From Mucilaginibacter gilvus (lineage in GTDB: Bacteria > Bacteroidota > Bacteroidia > Sphingobacteriales > Sphingobacteriaceae), in NCBI RefSeq assembly GCF_004054195.1, contig NZ_SBIW01000003.1, forward strand, positions 186,001 through 250,000: 64,000 bases of DNA. The letters are read 5' to 3'. Positions 25,090 to 33,077 of this stretch are shown here, piece after piece (the stretch's first letter is position 1; each line of letters opens with the position of its first letter). A program made the position numbers and the translations under genes. The notes beneath the pieces were generated by a model that had not been told where the DNA came from, did no database searches, and worked only from the letters and a program-made list of their open reading frames with translations.

Positions 25090-25881
25090 TTACAATTGCT
25101 TTGTAAATACAAACCCCACCACACCTTCGCTGTAAGTAGGCATGATCAGCGTTTCCTTATTGGATTTATTATCGTGGAATAATTTGTTCCTGAACAACGG
25201 GTAAATAGCGTAAGCCGCTTTGGTAGATATTATGCCAAAACCTGCGCCGGCCACAATATCGCTAAACCAATGTTTGTGGTTATAAACCCTCAGTACCGCC
25301 GTTGCCGATGCGCAGGTGTAACCCAAAACGCCATACCAGGGCGATTTTTCGCCATATTCCTGCGCTATAAACTCGGCAGCCACAAAGGCACTGCCGGCGT
25401 GGCCGGATGGGAACGAAAGCCTATCGGCACCGTTTGGTCTAAGACGGCCGGAGGACTTCTTCAAACCGTAGGTAACCAAACCAAAAATACCTTCAGACAT
25501 CCCCAATAATATCGAACGGTCAATAAACGTGTTTTTCCCATGCACTCCCGCGAAATTTAAGCCATACACCAAAGCGATAGGGGTATACTGCAAATAGTTC
25601 TCAATTGGGAAAAGGTTGCCGGGGTGGTCTTTCTGAGCTTCTCTATCTATAGTAAAATCGAGATTACGGATAGCCTTCACATTAAATGATAGCGCCCCGT
25701 AAGTAATAAAAACTGTAGGCGGTATAAATGATTGCCAGGTAGTGCGCAGATGCTTTACGGTATCCGGCAGCGCCAGCAAGTTGGCCGAATCTTTTTTTAA
25801 CGAGTCTTTTGTACTAACCTTGATCTGTGCGTTAACACTTAACGATACAATGCTCAGGAGTATGATGATGATCTTTTTCAA
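25090..25881 (-). CDS. PAP2-superfamily phosphatase
   Basis: The 263-residue membrane-associated enzyme has the three-part acid-phosphatase signature KKSSGRLRPN (C1), PSGHAGSAF (C2) and RVYNHKHWFSDIVAG (C3), which places the catalytic His at the last motif. A signal peptide or anchor (IIIILLSIVSLSVNA) precedes it, and hydrophobic segments lie around each motif. It could dephosphorylate undecaprenyl pyrophosphate or phosphatidic acid at the envelope. The start is a TTG (25879-25881) at the beginning of the signal sequence; no ATG is available in frame. It is encoded alone. Confidence 0.88.
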   Translation of the reverse strand: MKKIIIILLSIVSLSVNAQIKVSTKDSLKKDSANLLALPDTVKHLRTTWQSFIPPTVFITYGALSFNVKAIRNLDFTIDREAQKDHPGNLFPIENYLQYTPIALVYGLNFAGVHGKNTFIDRSILLGMSEGIFGLVTYGLKKSSGRLRPNGADRLSFPSGHAGSAFVAAEFIAQEYGEKSPWYGVLGYTCASATAVLRVYNHKHWFSDIVAGAGFGIISTKAAYAIYPLFRNKLFHDNKSNKETLIMPTYSEGVVGFVFTKQL

Positions 25882-26288
25882 AGAGGGTATATACTGGAAA
25901 TTAAAAATGTTGCTAATTAGAAAAACAATCTGTAGAAACTCTGTATGCTGCTACATATTAAACAAAATGACATAGATATTAACAATTTGTTTTAGTTAGC
26001 TTAATATTGAGAATGGTTTTAAATAAGCAAATTTAATCCCGCTTACACTATTGCCCGGCTAAACTGATGTTTATGATGGCGACTATTTAGACTTGTAAAC
26101 ATGCATATTTTCAGCACACGATAAAGGATAAATGCCCGCGAGCGGGAGTCCAAAATAAACTTTTACTAAACAATCCTCTGTTCTTGTAGTTATCTATAAG
26201 TTAATAAACTTTAAAAAGTGTTGCTATGCGATAAACCATTACTCATTAATCAATCAATAAAAAACAGAAAATCTAAAACAGGAACAAC
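25882..26288. other. 407-bp spacer between divergent genes
   Basis: It holds the promoter regions of the PAP2 gene (leftward) and the fasciclin gene (rightward). It is AT-rich, and I see no gene or strong hairpin; the largest inverted repeat is a short CCCGC/GCGGG around 26137. Confidence 0.4.
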
Positions 26289-26870
26289 ATGAAAAGATCC
26301 ATTTTTTTAGCAGCAGGCTTATTATTATTGAATTTGACGGCCAGCCGCGTATTTTCACAAACCACACAGGACACCACAAAAAAAACCACGCAGGATACCA
26401 CTAAAGCAGCAGCCCCTGCTGTAGAAGGCGCGAGCGACGTAGTGGGCGCTTTGGCAAGTAATGCAGATTACAGTACCGCCTTAACCGCCGTAAAGGCAGC
26501 CAAGCTCGATTCAGTTTTAAAAGTAGGTGGCCCTTACACCATATTTGCACCACACAACAACGCTTTCAACGCCCTGCCCGCCGGTAAACTGGACAGCTTG
26601 CTTAAAGATCCCGTTAAACTTGGTGCCTTGTTAAAAGGCCATGTAGTTATGGGTAAATATGGTAAGAAAGAGATCATAGCCGCGTTAAAAGCAGGGAAAG
26701 GTAAAGCAGCCGTGACCACCTTAGACGGGCAAACGCTTACGCTATCGTTAGCTGGTAGTAAATTGCAGATAACCAATGCCGCCGGCAGTTCTGCCCAGGT
26801 TACCTTGTTTGACCTTGTTGGCGCTAACGGAATTGTTAATGGTATTAATGGCATCCTGATGCCTAAATAA
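26289..26870 (+). CDS. Exported fasciclin-domain protein
   Basis: The 193-residue secreted protein has a signal peptide ending near VFSQ, then a short repeat of TTQDTTK units (residues 24-40), then one FAS1 domain. The FAS1 H1 and H2 boxes are seen as YTIFAPHNNAFNALP and GNGIV-like GANGIVNGINGILMPK, with KGHVVMGKY between. FAS1 proteins are adhesion or scaffold proteins of the cell surface. The gene is monocistronic, with a hairpin terminator 20 bases after the stop codon. Confidence 0.9.
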   Translation: MKRSIFLAAGLLLLNLTASRVFSQTTQDTTKKTTQDTTKAAAPAVEGASDVVGALASNADYSTALTAVKAAKLDSVLKVGGPYTIFAPHNNAFNALPAGKLDSLLKDPVKLGALLKGHVVMGKYGKKEIIAALKAGKGKAAVTTLDGQTLTLSLAGSKLQITNAAGSSAQVTLFDLVGANGIVNGINGILMPK

Positions 26871-26890
26871 TCGCAATATGTTATATATGC

Positions 26891-26915
26891 AAAACCCGGC
26901 CAAAAGCCGGGTTTT
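26891..26915 (+). terminator. Hairpin terminator after fasciclin gene
   Basis: A 10-bp perfect stem (AAAACCCGGC with GCCGGGTTTT) closes a 5-base loop, followed by GTGTTTT. It ends the fasciclin transcript. Confidence 0.9.
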
Positions 26916-26969
26916 GTGTTTTAAAAGCCTCGGTTAATGCTTTACATTTGGCACTAACAAATTCATACT

Positions 26970-27461
26970 ATGCAAGAACCCAACGCCGCTTACTGGATAG
27001 AACAGTTATCGCTTTTGCCGCATCCCGAAGGTGGCTTTTATAAAGAAGTGTTCCGTTCAGCGCAACAGGTGAACAGGCTGGGTACCAGTACGCTCTTACA
27101 AGCCTGCACTTCCATTTATTACTTATTGGAGGGGGAAGATTATTCGGGGTTTCATAAAATTTCCTCCGACGAGATCTGGTATTTCCATAAAGGCGCACCG
27201 CTTATTGTGCATATAATAACCGCCGAAGGAGAACACCGTCCGCTGCAACTGTCAAACCAACCGGGTGGTAACTTATCTTTAGTTGTACCTGCAGGTTTGT
27301 GGTTTGCTGCAGAGGTGCCTGCTAAAAGGGACTATACACTGGTTAGCTGCGCCGTAGCGCCTGGCTTTGAATTCAGCGAATTTGAAATGGCGAAAAAGGA
27401 AGAATTGCTGAAAAACTATCCCGGCAATGATGAGTTGTTTGATCGCTTGTGCAGGCCTTAA
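26970..27461 (+). CDS. DUF985 cupin protein
   Basis: The 163-residue protein is a DUF985 (cupin_5) member: LPHPEGGFYKEVFRS at the start, TSIYYLLEGEDYSGFHKISSDEIWYFHKG with the metal-ligand-type His and Glu, then GGNLSLVVPAGLWFAAE. It ends with YTLVSCAVAPGFEFSEFE. The fold is a small double-stranded beta-helix, and the function of the family is not established; some members are sugar-nucleotide-associated. The stop codon overlaps the converging DUF2238 gene by 4 bp. It is probably transcribed alone. Confidence 0.93.
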   Translation: MQEPNAAYWIEQLSLLPHPEGGFYKEVFRSAQQVNRLGTSTLLQACTSIYYLLEGEDYSGFHKISSDEIWYFHKGAPLIVHIITAEGEHRPLQLSNQPGGNLSLVVPAGLWFAAEVPAKRDYTLVSCAVAPGFEFSEFEMAKKEELLKNYPGNDELFDRLCRP

Positions 27462-28075
27462 ATCTGTACGTTTTTTCGCATCTGCACATCAATCATCTTG
27501 TCCTGCCATCTGCTAAAAAATACCACCATGCAAATGGCACCGATGGTAGCAAAAAGCATATCGCTTTGAGTATCCCATATATCGCCCTGGGTGCCTAAAA
27601 AAGAATCGCCACTGGAGCCGGATGTCACCGATACAAACCACTCTATAAACTCATAGGTTACGCTGATGCTCATACAAACGCATACGGTTAAGAATGCCAC
27701 CCAGCCTTTTTTGAGGATAACACCGCAACGGATGAATAACTCACGCGCTATAATAGCCGGTACAAAGCCTTGGGTAAAATGCCCTACTTTATCGTAATTA
27801 TTGCGTGCCTGGTGGAAGGTGTCGCGGATCCAGTTGAAGGCCGGTACTTCGGCGTAAGTGTAATGCCCGCCAATAAACAAAATATAGCAATGCAGCAATA
27901 TCATCACATAAGTTAAAAACGTGAACTGGAAGCGCTTGTAGGTTAGCATCAACACTATAAAACCAATTATGGCCGGGAAAACTTCCAGTATCCAGGTAAA
28001 ATAATCGTGCGGGTTAATAGCCGATAGGATGAGACCGGCAAAAAATAGTATAATTAAAACTACATGCTTATTCAT
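27458..28075 (-). CDS. DUF2238 (YjdF-like) membrane protein
   Basis: The 205-residue inner-membrane protein has about five hydrophobic helices. The family signature is clear: NYDKVGHFTQGFVPAIIARE, then YEFIEWFVS and SGSSGDSFLGTQGDIWDTQSDML. These conserved Asp, His and Glu residues lie in the core of the family, whose activity is unknown. The length is typical. It is encoded in a tail-to-tail overlap with the DUF985 gene and 56 bp downstream of a second cupin gene on the same strand. Confidence 0.93.
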   Translation of the reverse strand: MNKHVVLIILFFAGLILSAINPHDYFTWILEVFPAIIGFIVLMLTYKRFQFTFLTYVMILLHCYILFIGGHYTYAEVPAFNWIRDTFHQARNNYDKVGHFTQGFVPAIIARELFIRCGVILKKGWVAFLTVCVCMSISVTYEFIEWFVSVTSGSSGDSFLGTQGDIWDTQSDMLFATIGAICMVVFFSRWQDKMIDVQMRKNVQI

Positions 28076-28131
28076 CCCGTAAGGTATAAAGAAAAAGCAA
28101 AAGTTTCTGGCGACGCTGCTTACAAAACGAG

Positions 28132-28494
28132 TTATTCTTTATCCTCCACAAAATTTACAGGCTGGCTTTCGTCAAAGGCTACGTAAACGCGTCTCCAGGG
28201 GTCGTCACCCTTCATTTTCCAGCGGTGGGCGGTTCCGGCAGTATCCATTGCTACTAATATTTCGCCGGGGTTTAACGTGAATTTTTCGCCGGGGAAGGTT
28301 TCAAATTCCAGTGTGCCCAGCAGGTTTATTACATACTGGCAGGCGGGTGCGTTATGCCAATCGTAAAACGAATGCGGCGGCGATTCCTGGAAGCGGATAG
28401 TAGCCGCCTGGTTAATTATTCCCTCGTTTACCGTTCCTGTTATAATATGTGAGTGTCCGTCTTCGCCGGTGTATAATTTGTAGGCTTTTAGCAT
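28132..28494 (-). CDS. Cupin-fold protein
   Basis: The 120-residue cytoplasmic protein is a single small cupin: FYDWHNAPACQYVINLLG and GEKFTLNPGEILVAMD, followed by GTAHRWKM. The His near residue 86 and the Glu of the FETFPG region could form a metal site. The N-terminal stretch GEDGHSHIITG contains two further His residues. Its reaction is not identifiable from sequence. It may be co-transcribed with the DUF2238 gene downstream. Confidence 0.75.
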   Translation of the reverse strand: MLKAYKLYTGEDGHSHIITGTVNEGIINQAATIRFQESPPHSFYDWHNAPACQYVINLLGTLEFETFPGEKFTLNPGEILVAMDTAGTAHRWKMKGDDPWRRVYVAFDESQPVNFVEDKE

Positions 28495-28685
28495 GGGTTA
28501 ATATAAACTGAGTGCCAAGCTAAAAATAAATGGCGGCATCGTAAAAAAGATCCTCACAAAGCCCCGATCATAATGATGGCGGTTATCTCTTATTTCGCCG
28601 GGTAACTGTATCGCGATTTTTTAAAAAAGATAATAAACAGGTACAAGAGGTAATTTTCGGGTATAAAGTTGTAGCTAACAATGAG

Positions 28686-28693
28686 TAGTTTTG
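28686..28693 (+). promoter_or_regulatory. Candidate -7 element of the HTCS gene (TAGTTTTG)
   Basis: An exact TAnnTTTG match followed by T lies 33 bases before the HTCS start codon, in a 232-bp spacer that otherwise shows no feature. No -33 box is seen at the expected distance, so the call is tentative. Confidence 0.4.
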
Positions 28694-28726
28694 TTTTGCT
28701 GTTAAAAACCAATTATAGCCAATTTA

Positions 28727-31700
28727 ATGAAGAGAGTTTTATTGCTCAACTGCGTTTGCTTACTCGTTGCCGGTATTTTACTGTCGGGTACATACGCTTT
28801 TGGGCAGCAGTCTGTACAGTACTTAGGCATCGAACAGGGGCTCTCTAACAACGCCGTTACCAGTATTTATAAAGATCACCACGGTTTTGTTTGGATAGGC
28901 ACCTATGATGGGCTTAACAAATATGACGGCAGTACCGTGAAAATTTTCAGGAATGTTTGGGAAGACGTGGGTTCGTTGAACGATAATCACGTTAACCGCC
29001 TGGCCGGCTCCGGAAACCATATTTTCGCGGGTACGCTAAAGGGCCTGGTTTACTTTGATTACGCCGATTCGCGCTTTCACCCGGTTTATTTTAAAGGCTC
29101 CGGAAGCACGGCCGTACAGAAAATAGCCAACAACATTACCGCTCTGCAAACTGATAATAAGGGGAATGTTTATGCCGGTACCGATTACGCCGGACTTTTT
29201 ATTTGCCGTGCCGGCGATTCCATTAGTAAACAGATCCCACTGCCAAACGGCGATAAAACCTATAGTGTACAAGCCTTTTCTATTGATGATGCAAACTATA
29301 TTTGGGTGTTTATACGCAACATAGGGCTGTGTAAGCTTAACAAGCAAAACAGTAAAATTGAAATAGTAAGCCAGGGCATTCAATATGCCAACTGTATTTT
29401 AACAGACGCCAGGCACCAGGTTTGGATAGGTACCGACAACGGCCTGTTTGCCTATAATTTAACAAGTAGATCACTCTCGAAAGTTACCGCGGCTAAGCTA
29501 AATAACGAAAATATTGTTGATATCAAATTTTCCAGATCGGGGGAGTTGTGGTTGGGGACAAACGGTGGAGGCGTAAATGTTTTAGATACGGCCAGCCACG
29601 CTGTTAGGTATATTGTTAGCGGCGCGGGCGATAATAACAACCTGCACAGCGATGCTATCAGTATGGTGTACCAGGATAACGAGCAGCGCATGTGGATTGC
29701 CACGCTTAGGGGAGGCGTGAGTTTTTTAGATAGCAGACGCAACCAGTTTAAACTGATCACGCATAATCCCTTCAATAAAAACAGCGTAGTTAATAACTTT
29801 ATCATATCATTTTGCGAGGATTACTTGCATAACCTTTGGATAGGTACCGATGGAGGCGGATTAAGTTACTGGAACCGGAAAACCAACCAATTCACCAACT
29901 ATGTACACAACTCAGATGCCGCGTCCCTGCGCAGTAATTTTGTGGTGAGCCTGGTACAGGATAAGAAAAAACAGCTTTGGGCGGCCATGTTTAGCGGCGG
30001 TATTGACAGGTTCGACGCGCAAACACAAAGATTTATTCATTACGATTGCTATAATAGTACCACCAAAGCCGTTGATAAAAACTTGTGGAAGCTTTACCTG
30101 GATAGCCACAATAATTTATGGGCCGGTACCACGCGCGGCGGTACGCTTTATAAATATAACCGAAAGGCCGATAAATTTGAAGTGTTTGACAATCAGCTAA
30201 CTAATATCCACTCCATTTTTGAAGACCGCGCGGGTACGCTTTGGGCTGGCGATTATTCGCGACTGATAAAAATAGACACCGCAAACAAGCGACACCAATT
30301 TATTACGGTAAAAAACGCCGTCAGATCCATCACCGAGGACAACGAACGTAACTTGTGGGTGGGTACCGAGGGCGGAGGACTGTTACGATATAACATTGCG
30401 GCTAAAACTCTAAAGCGCTTTACGCGATCGGATGGTTTGCCCAGCAATTCGCTGCTGAATGTTGTTGTAGACGGCAGCGGGAAGTTATGGGCGAGCACTT
30501 ACAATGGCCTAACAGAGTATAATGCTAAAAACAACACCTTTAAGAATTTCTACGCTTCAGACGGACTGCAAAGCAACCAATTTAACTTTAATGCCGCGGT
30601 AAGGTTAAGCTCCGGCGAATTGGCATTCGGCGGCATCAACGGCTTTAATATATTTTACCCGGATAGCATAAGCCTGGCCCTGCACCATCCCGAGTTAAAG
30701 TTTACCGGGCTGCAGATCAATAATAAACCGATAGATGGGAATGTAAATTATACCGATGGTAATGCCGTGGTGGACCTTAAACAAATTACGGTGCCGTATA
30801 ACGAAGCCACGCTGGCCATTGACTATACCGCGCCCGAGTATTCTTTTCCTGATAAGCTGAATTATGCCTATTACCTGGAGAACTGGGATCATGGCTGGAA
30901 CTACGTTGGCAAAATAAAAACAGCTTATTACAGCCGCTTAAACGAGGGCAAATACATATTGAGGGTAAAGGCTACCAACAGCGCCGGCGAATGGAACGGC
31001 AGGCAACTAACCCTGCAGATTACCGTTTTGCCCCCCTGGTTCCGTACCTGGTGGGCATACCTCCTTTACATTTCGGCATTATCTGCCGTTATTTATTGGT
31101 TTTGGTTGTACCGAATCAGGCAAACCAAACTAAAATACGAGGTAGAGATAGCCAATTTGAAGGTAGAGCGCGAAAAAGAATTGAACGAAAAGAAGCTATC
31201 CTTTTTTACTAATATCTCGCACGAGTTCCGTACGCCGCTTACGCTTATTATTAATCCGATAAAGGATCTATTGCAGAGCGATGGCAACAAACACAGCGAT
31301 GAATTGAACACCATTTACCGCAACGCACGCCGTTTGTTGGGCCTGGTAGATCATCTGCTGCTTTTTAGAAAAACAGAAAGCGAGAATGACAGCCTTAACG
31401 TGGTAAACCTAAACTTTGCCAAACTATGCAACGATGTATACGCTTGCTTTTTGCACCAGGCAAAAATTAAAAGCATTAAATACAGTTATCATTCAAACGT
31501 TCAGGAGATTATTATAGCGGCAGATAGGGAGAAGATAGAGATCGCCATATTTAACCTCATCTCCAACGCCATAAAATTCACATCCATAGGCGGCGAGATA
31601 GATATCACCTTAGAGGAAAAAGATAAAAGTGTTATTTTAAAGGTGGAGGATAATGGCTGCGGTATAGCCCCGGGTATTGGCGAAAAGCTGTTTGATAAAT

Positions 31701-32788
31701 TTTACCAGATAAAAGATAACACCTCGCTTAAAACCGGTTTTGGCATCGGGCTTTATTTATCCAAAAGCTTTATCAATAGCCACGATGGTACCATCTCTTA
31801 CACGGGTAACAACCGTAATGGCACCACTTTTACAGTTAGCTTGCCAAAAAAACGCCTGCAGGAGTCAAACCCTCAACCGGAAAGCATCGAACCCGGCCAG
31901 CATTTAATTGACGAACTGATAACCGGCGACGCCGTACATGAAAGGCCGGCCGAAGAAGAAGTTGCTAATTTTGAACTGTTGATATCAGACAGGCAATCCA
32001 TCCTTATTATTGACGATAACGAGCAATTGCGAGACTATATCCGCAAGATATTTAAGGAGCATTATAAAACCTTTGAGGCGAAAAGCGCCGAAGAAGGCCT
32101 GGAAATGATCAAAAAACACCTGCCCGATCTCGTTGTCAGCGATATTTCCATGGGTGCCCTTTCGGGTATAGATATGTGCCGCATTATAAAACAAGACTCA
32201 TCGCTTAGCCACATCCCGGTTATATTGCTTACCGGCGATGGCAACCCCGAAGTTAAACTGAAAGGGATAGAGGTAGGGGCGATTGATTTTGTAACCAAGC
32301 CGTTTGAAAAAGACCTGCTTGTGGCACGTGTGCAGGGTATATTAAAGGACCGGCGCGAGCTGCAGAATTATTTTTATAACGAAGTAACGCTTAAATCTAC
32401 CACGCGCAACATCTCCGAAGATCATAAAGAGTTTTTATATAAGTGCATAACCATTATCGAAAATTACCTGATGGAACCGAATTTCGACGTAAAAACCATC
32501 GCCGATGAAATGGGGATGAGCTACTCGAGCCTGTTTAAAAAAATAAAATCCATCAGCGGGCAGTCGGTAAATAATTTTGTGCGGTTTGTGCGCCTGCGCA
32601 AAGCCGCTGAGATGATGATCAATACCAATTGTAACGTTAACGAGGCCGCGTTTAACACCGGTTTTAATGATATTAAGTATTTCAGAGAACAGTTTATCAA
32701 GATGTTTGGTGTTAAGCCATCAGAGTTTATTAAACAGCACCGTCAGGCCTTCAATAAAAACTATTCTGTAGAGCAAACATTTCGCTAA
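28727..32788 (+). CDS. Hybrid two-component system regulator (HTCS) of the polysaccharide locus
   Basis: The 1353-residue single-polypeptide sensor-regulator has a signal peptide and a periplasmic two-bladed propeller sensor built from about ten or more Reg_prop repeats (WIGTYDGLNKYDG, WLGTNGGGVNVLD, WIGTDGGGLSYWN). A Y_Y_Y domain follows (LNYAYYLENWDHGW), then a membrane helix near residue 775. The kinase core has His832 in NISHEFRTPL and a HATPase domain. A receiver domain carries Asp1139, and a C-terminal AraC HTH ends the protein. In Bacteroidota such proteins bind an oligosaccharide in the periplasm and activate the adjacent susC/D operon. The gene is 289 bp upstream of susC on the same strand. 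Confidence 0.96.
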   Translation: MKRVLLLNCVCLLVAGILLSGTYAFGQQSVQYLGIEQGLSNNAVTSIYKDHHGFVWIGTYDGLNKYDGSTVKIFRNVWEDVGSLNDNHVNRLAGSGNHIFAGTLKGLVYFDYADSRFHPVYFKGSGSTAVQKIANNITALQTDNKGNVYAGTDYAGLFICRAGDSISKQIPLPNGDKTYSVQAFSIDDANYIWVFIRNIGLCKLNKQNSKIEIVSQGIQYANCILTDARHQVWIGTDNGLFAYNLTSRSLSKVTAAKLNNENIVDIKFSRSGELWLGTNGGGVNVLDTASHAVRYIVSGAGDNNNLHSDAISMVYQDNEQRMWIATLRGGVSFLDSRRNQFKLITHNPFNKNSVVNNFIISFCEDYLHNLWIGTDGGGLSYWNRKTNQFTNYVHNSDAASLRSNFVVSLVQDKKKQLWAAMFSGGIDRFDAQTQRFIHYDCYNSTTKAVDKNLWKLYLDSHNNLWAGTTRGGTLYKYNRKADKFEVFDNQLTNIHSIFEDRAGTLWAGDYSRLIKIDTANKRHQFITVKNAVRSITEDNERNLWVGTEGGGLLRYNIAAKTLKRFTRSDGLPSNSLLNVVVDGSGKLWASTYNGLTEYNAKNNTFKNFYASDGLQSNQFNFNAAVRLSSGELAFGGINGFNIFYPDSISLALHHPELKFTGLQINNKPIDGNVNYTDGNAVVDLKQITVPYNEATLAIDYTAPEYSFPDKLNYAYYLENWDHGWNYVGKIKTAYYSRLNEGKYILRVKATNSAGEWNGRQLTLQITVLPPWFRTWWAYLLYISALSAVIYWFWLYRIRQTKLKYEVEIANLKVEREKELNEKKLSFFTNISHEFRTPLTLIINPIKDLLQSDGNKHSDELNTIYRNARRLLGLVDHLLLFRKTESENDSLNVVNLNFAKLCNDVYACFLHQAKIKSIKYSYHSNVQEIIIAADREKIEIAIFNLISNAIKFTSIGGEIDITLEEKDKSVILKVEDNGCGIAPGIGEKLFDKFYQIKDNTSLKTGFGIGLYLSKSFINSHDGTISYTGNNRNGTTFTVSLPKKRLQESNPQPESIEPGQHLIDELITGDAVHERPAEEEVANFELLISDRQSILIIDDNEQLRDYIRKIFKEHYKTFEAKSAEEGLEMIKKHLPDLVVSDISMGALSGIDMCRIIKQDSSLSHIPVILLTGDGNPEVKLKGIEVGAIDFVTKPFEKDLLVARVQGILKDRRELQNYFYNEVTLKSTTRNISEDHKEFLYKCITIIENYLMEPNFDVKTIADEMGMSYSSLFKKIKSISGQSVNNFVRFVRLRKAAEMMINTNCNVNEAAFNTGFNDIKYFREQFIKMFGVKPSEFIKQHRQAFNKNYSVEQTFR

Positions 32789-32838
32789 AGAAAACTGCCA
32801 ATTTGGTATTAAATGTATAGAAAACACTTAATTATCAA

Positions 32839-32870
32839 TTTTACCCCCCTTAATTTTACAGTTTTACCCC
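32839..32870. promoter_or_regulatory. Direct repeat of TTTTACCCC, candidate HTCS operator
   Basis: Two exact TTTTACCCC copies (32839-32847 and 32862-32870) are spaced 23 bases start to start, with a shorter TTTTAC at 32854 between them. They lie about 210-240 bases before susC. Tandem direct repeats near two helical turns apart suit an AraC-type regulator such as the HTCS. A short imperfect hairpin lies at 32991-33010, in the probable susC leader. Confidence 0.35.
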
Positions 32871-33077
32871 TCTCTTCTTAAAAAGAAATACCCTTATTTC
32901 GTCTTAACCAATAACTGTAAGTTCTACATTTAATACTTGCGGTACAATTATAAAACCAACCAAACTAAACGAAATTAACCGCCCAACGAAGGACAGGAGT
33001 TGTCCTGCCCTATATGGATGAATTTGACCAACTGTAAATAAAAATCTATAAAAGCCAACAACCAACTAACAAACAAT

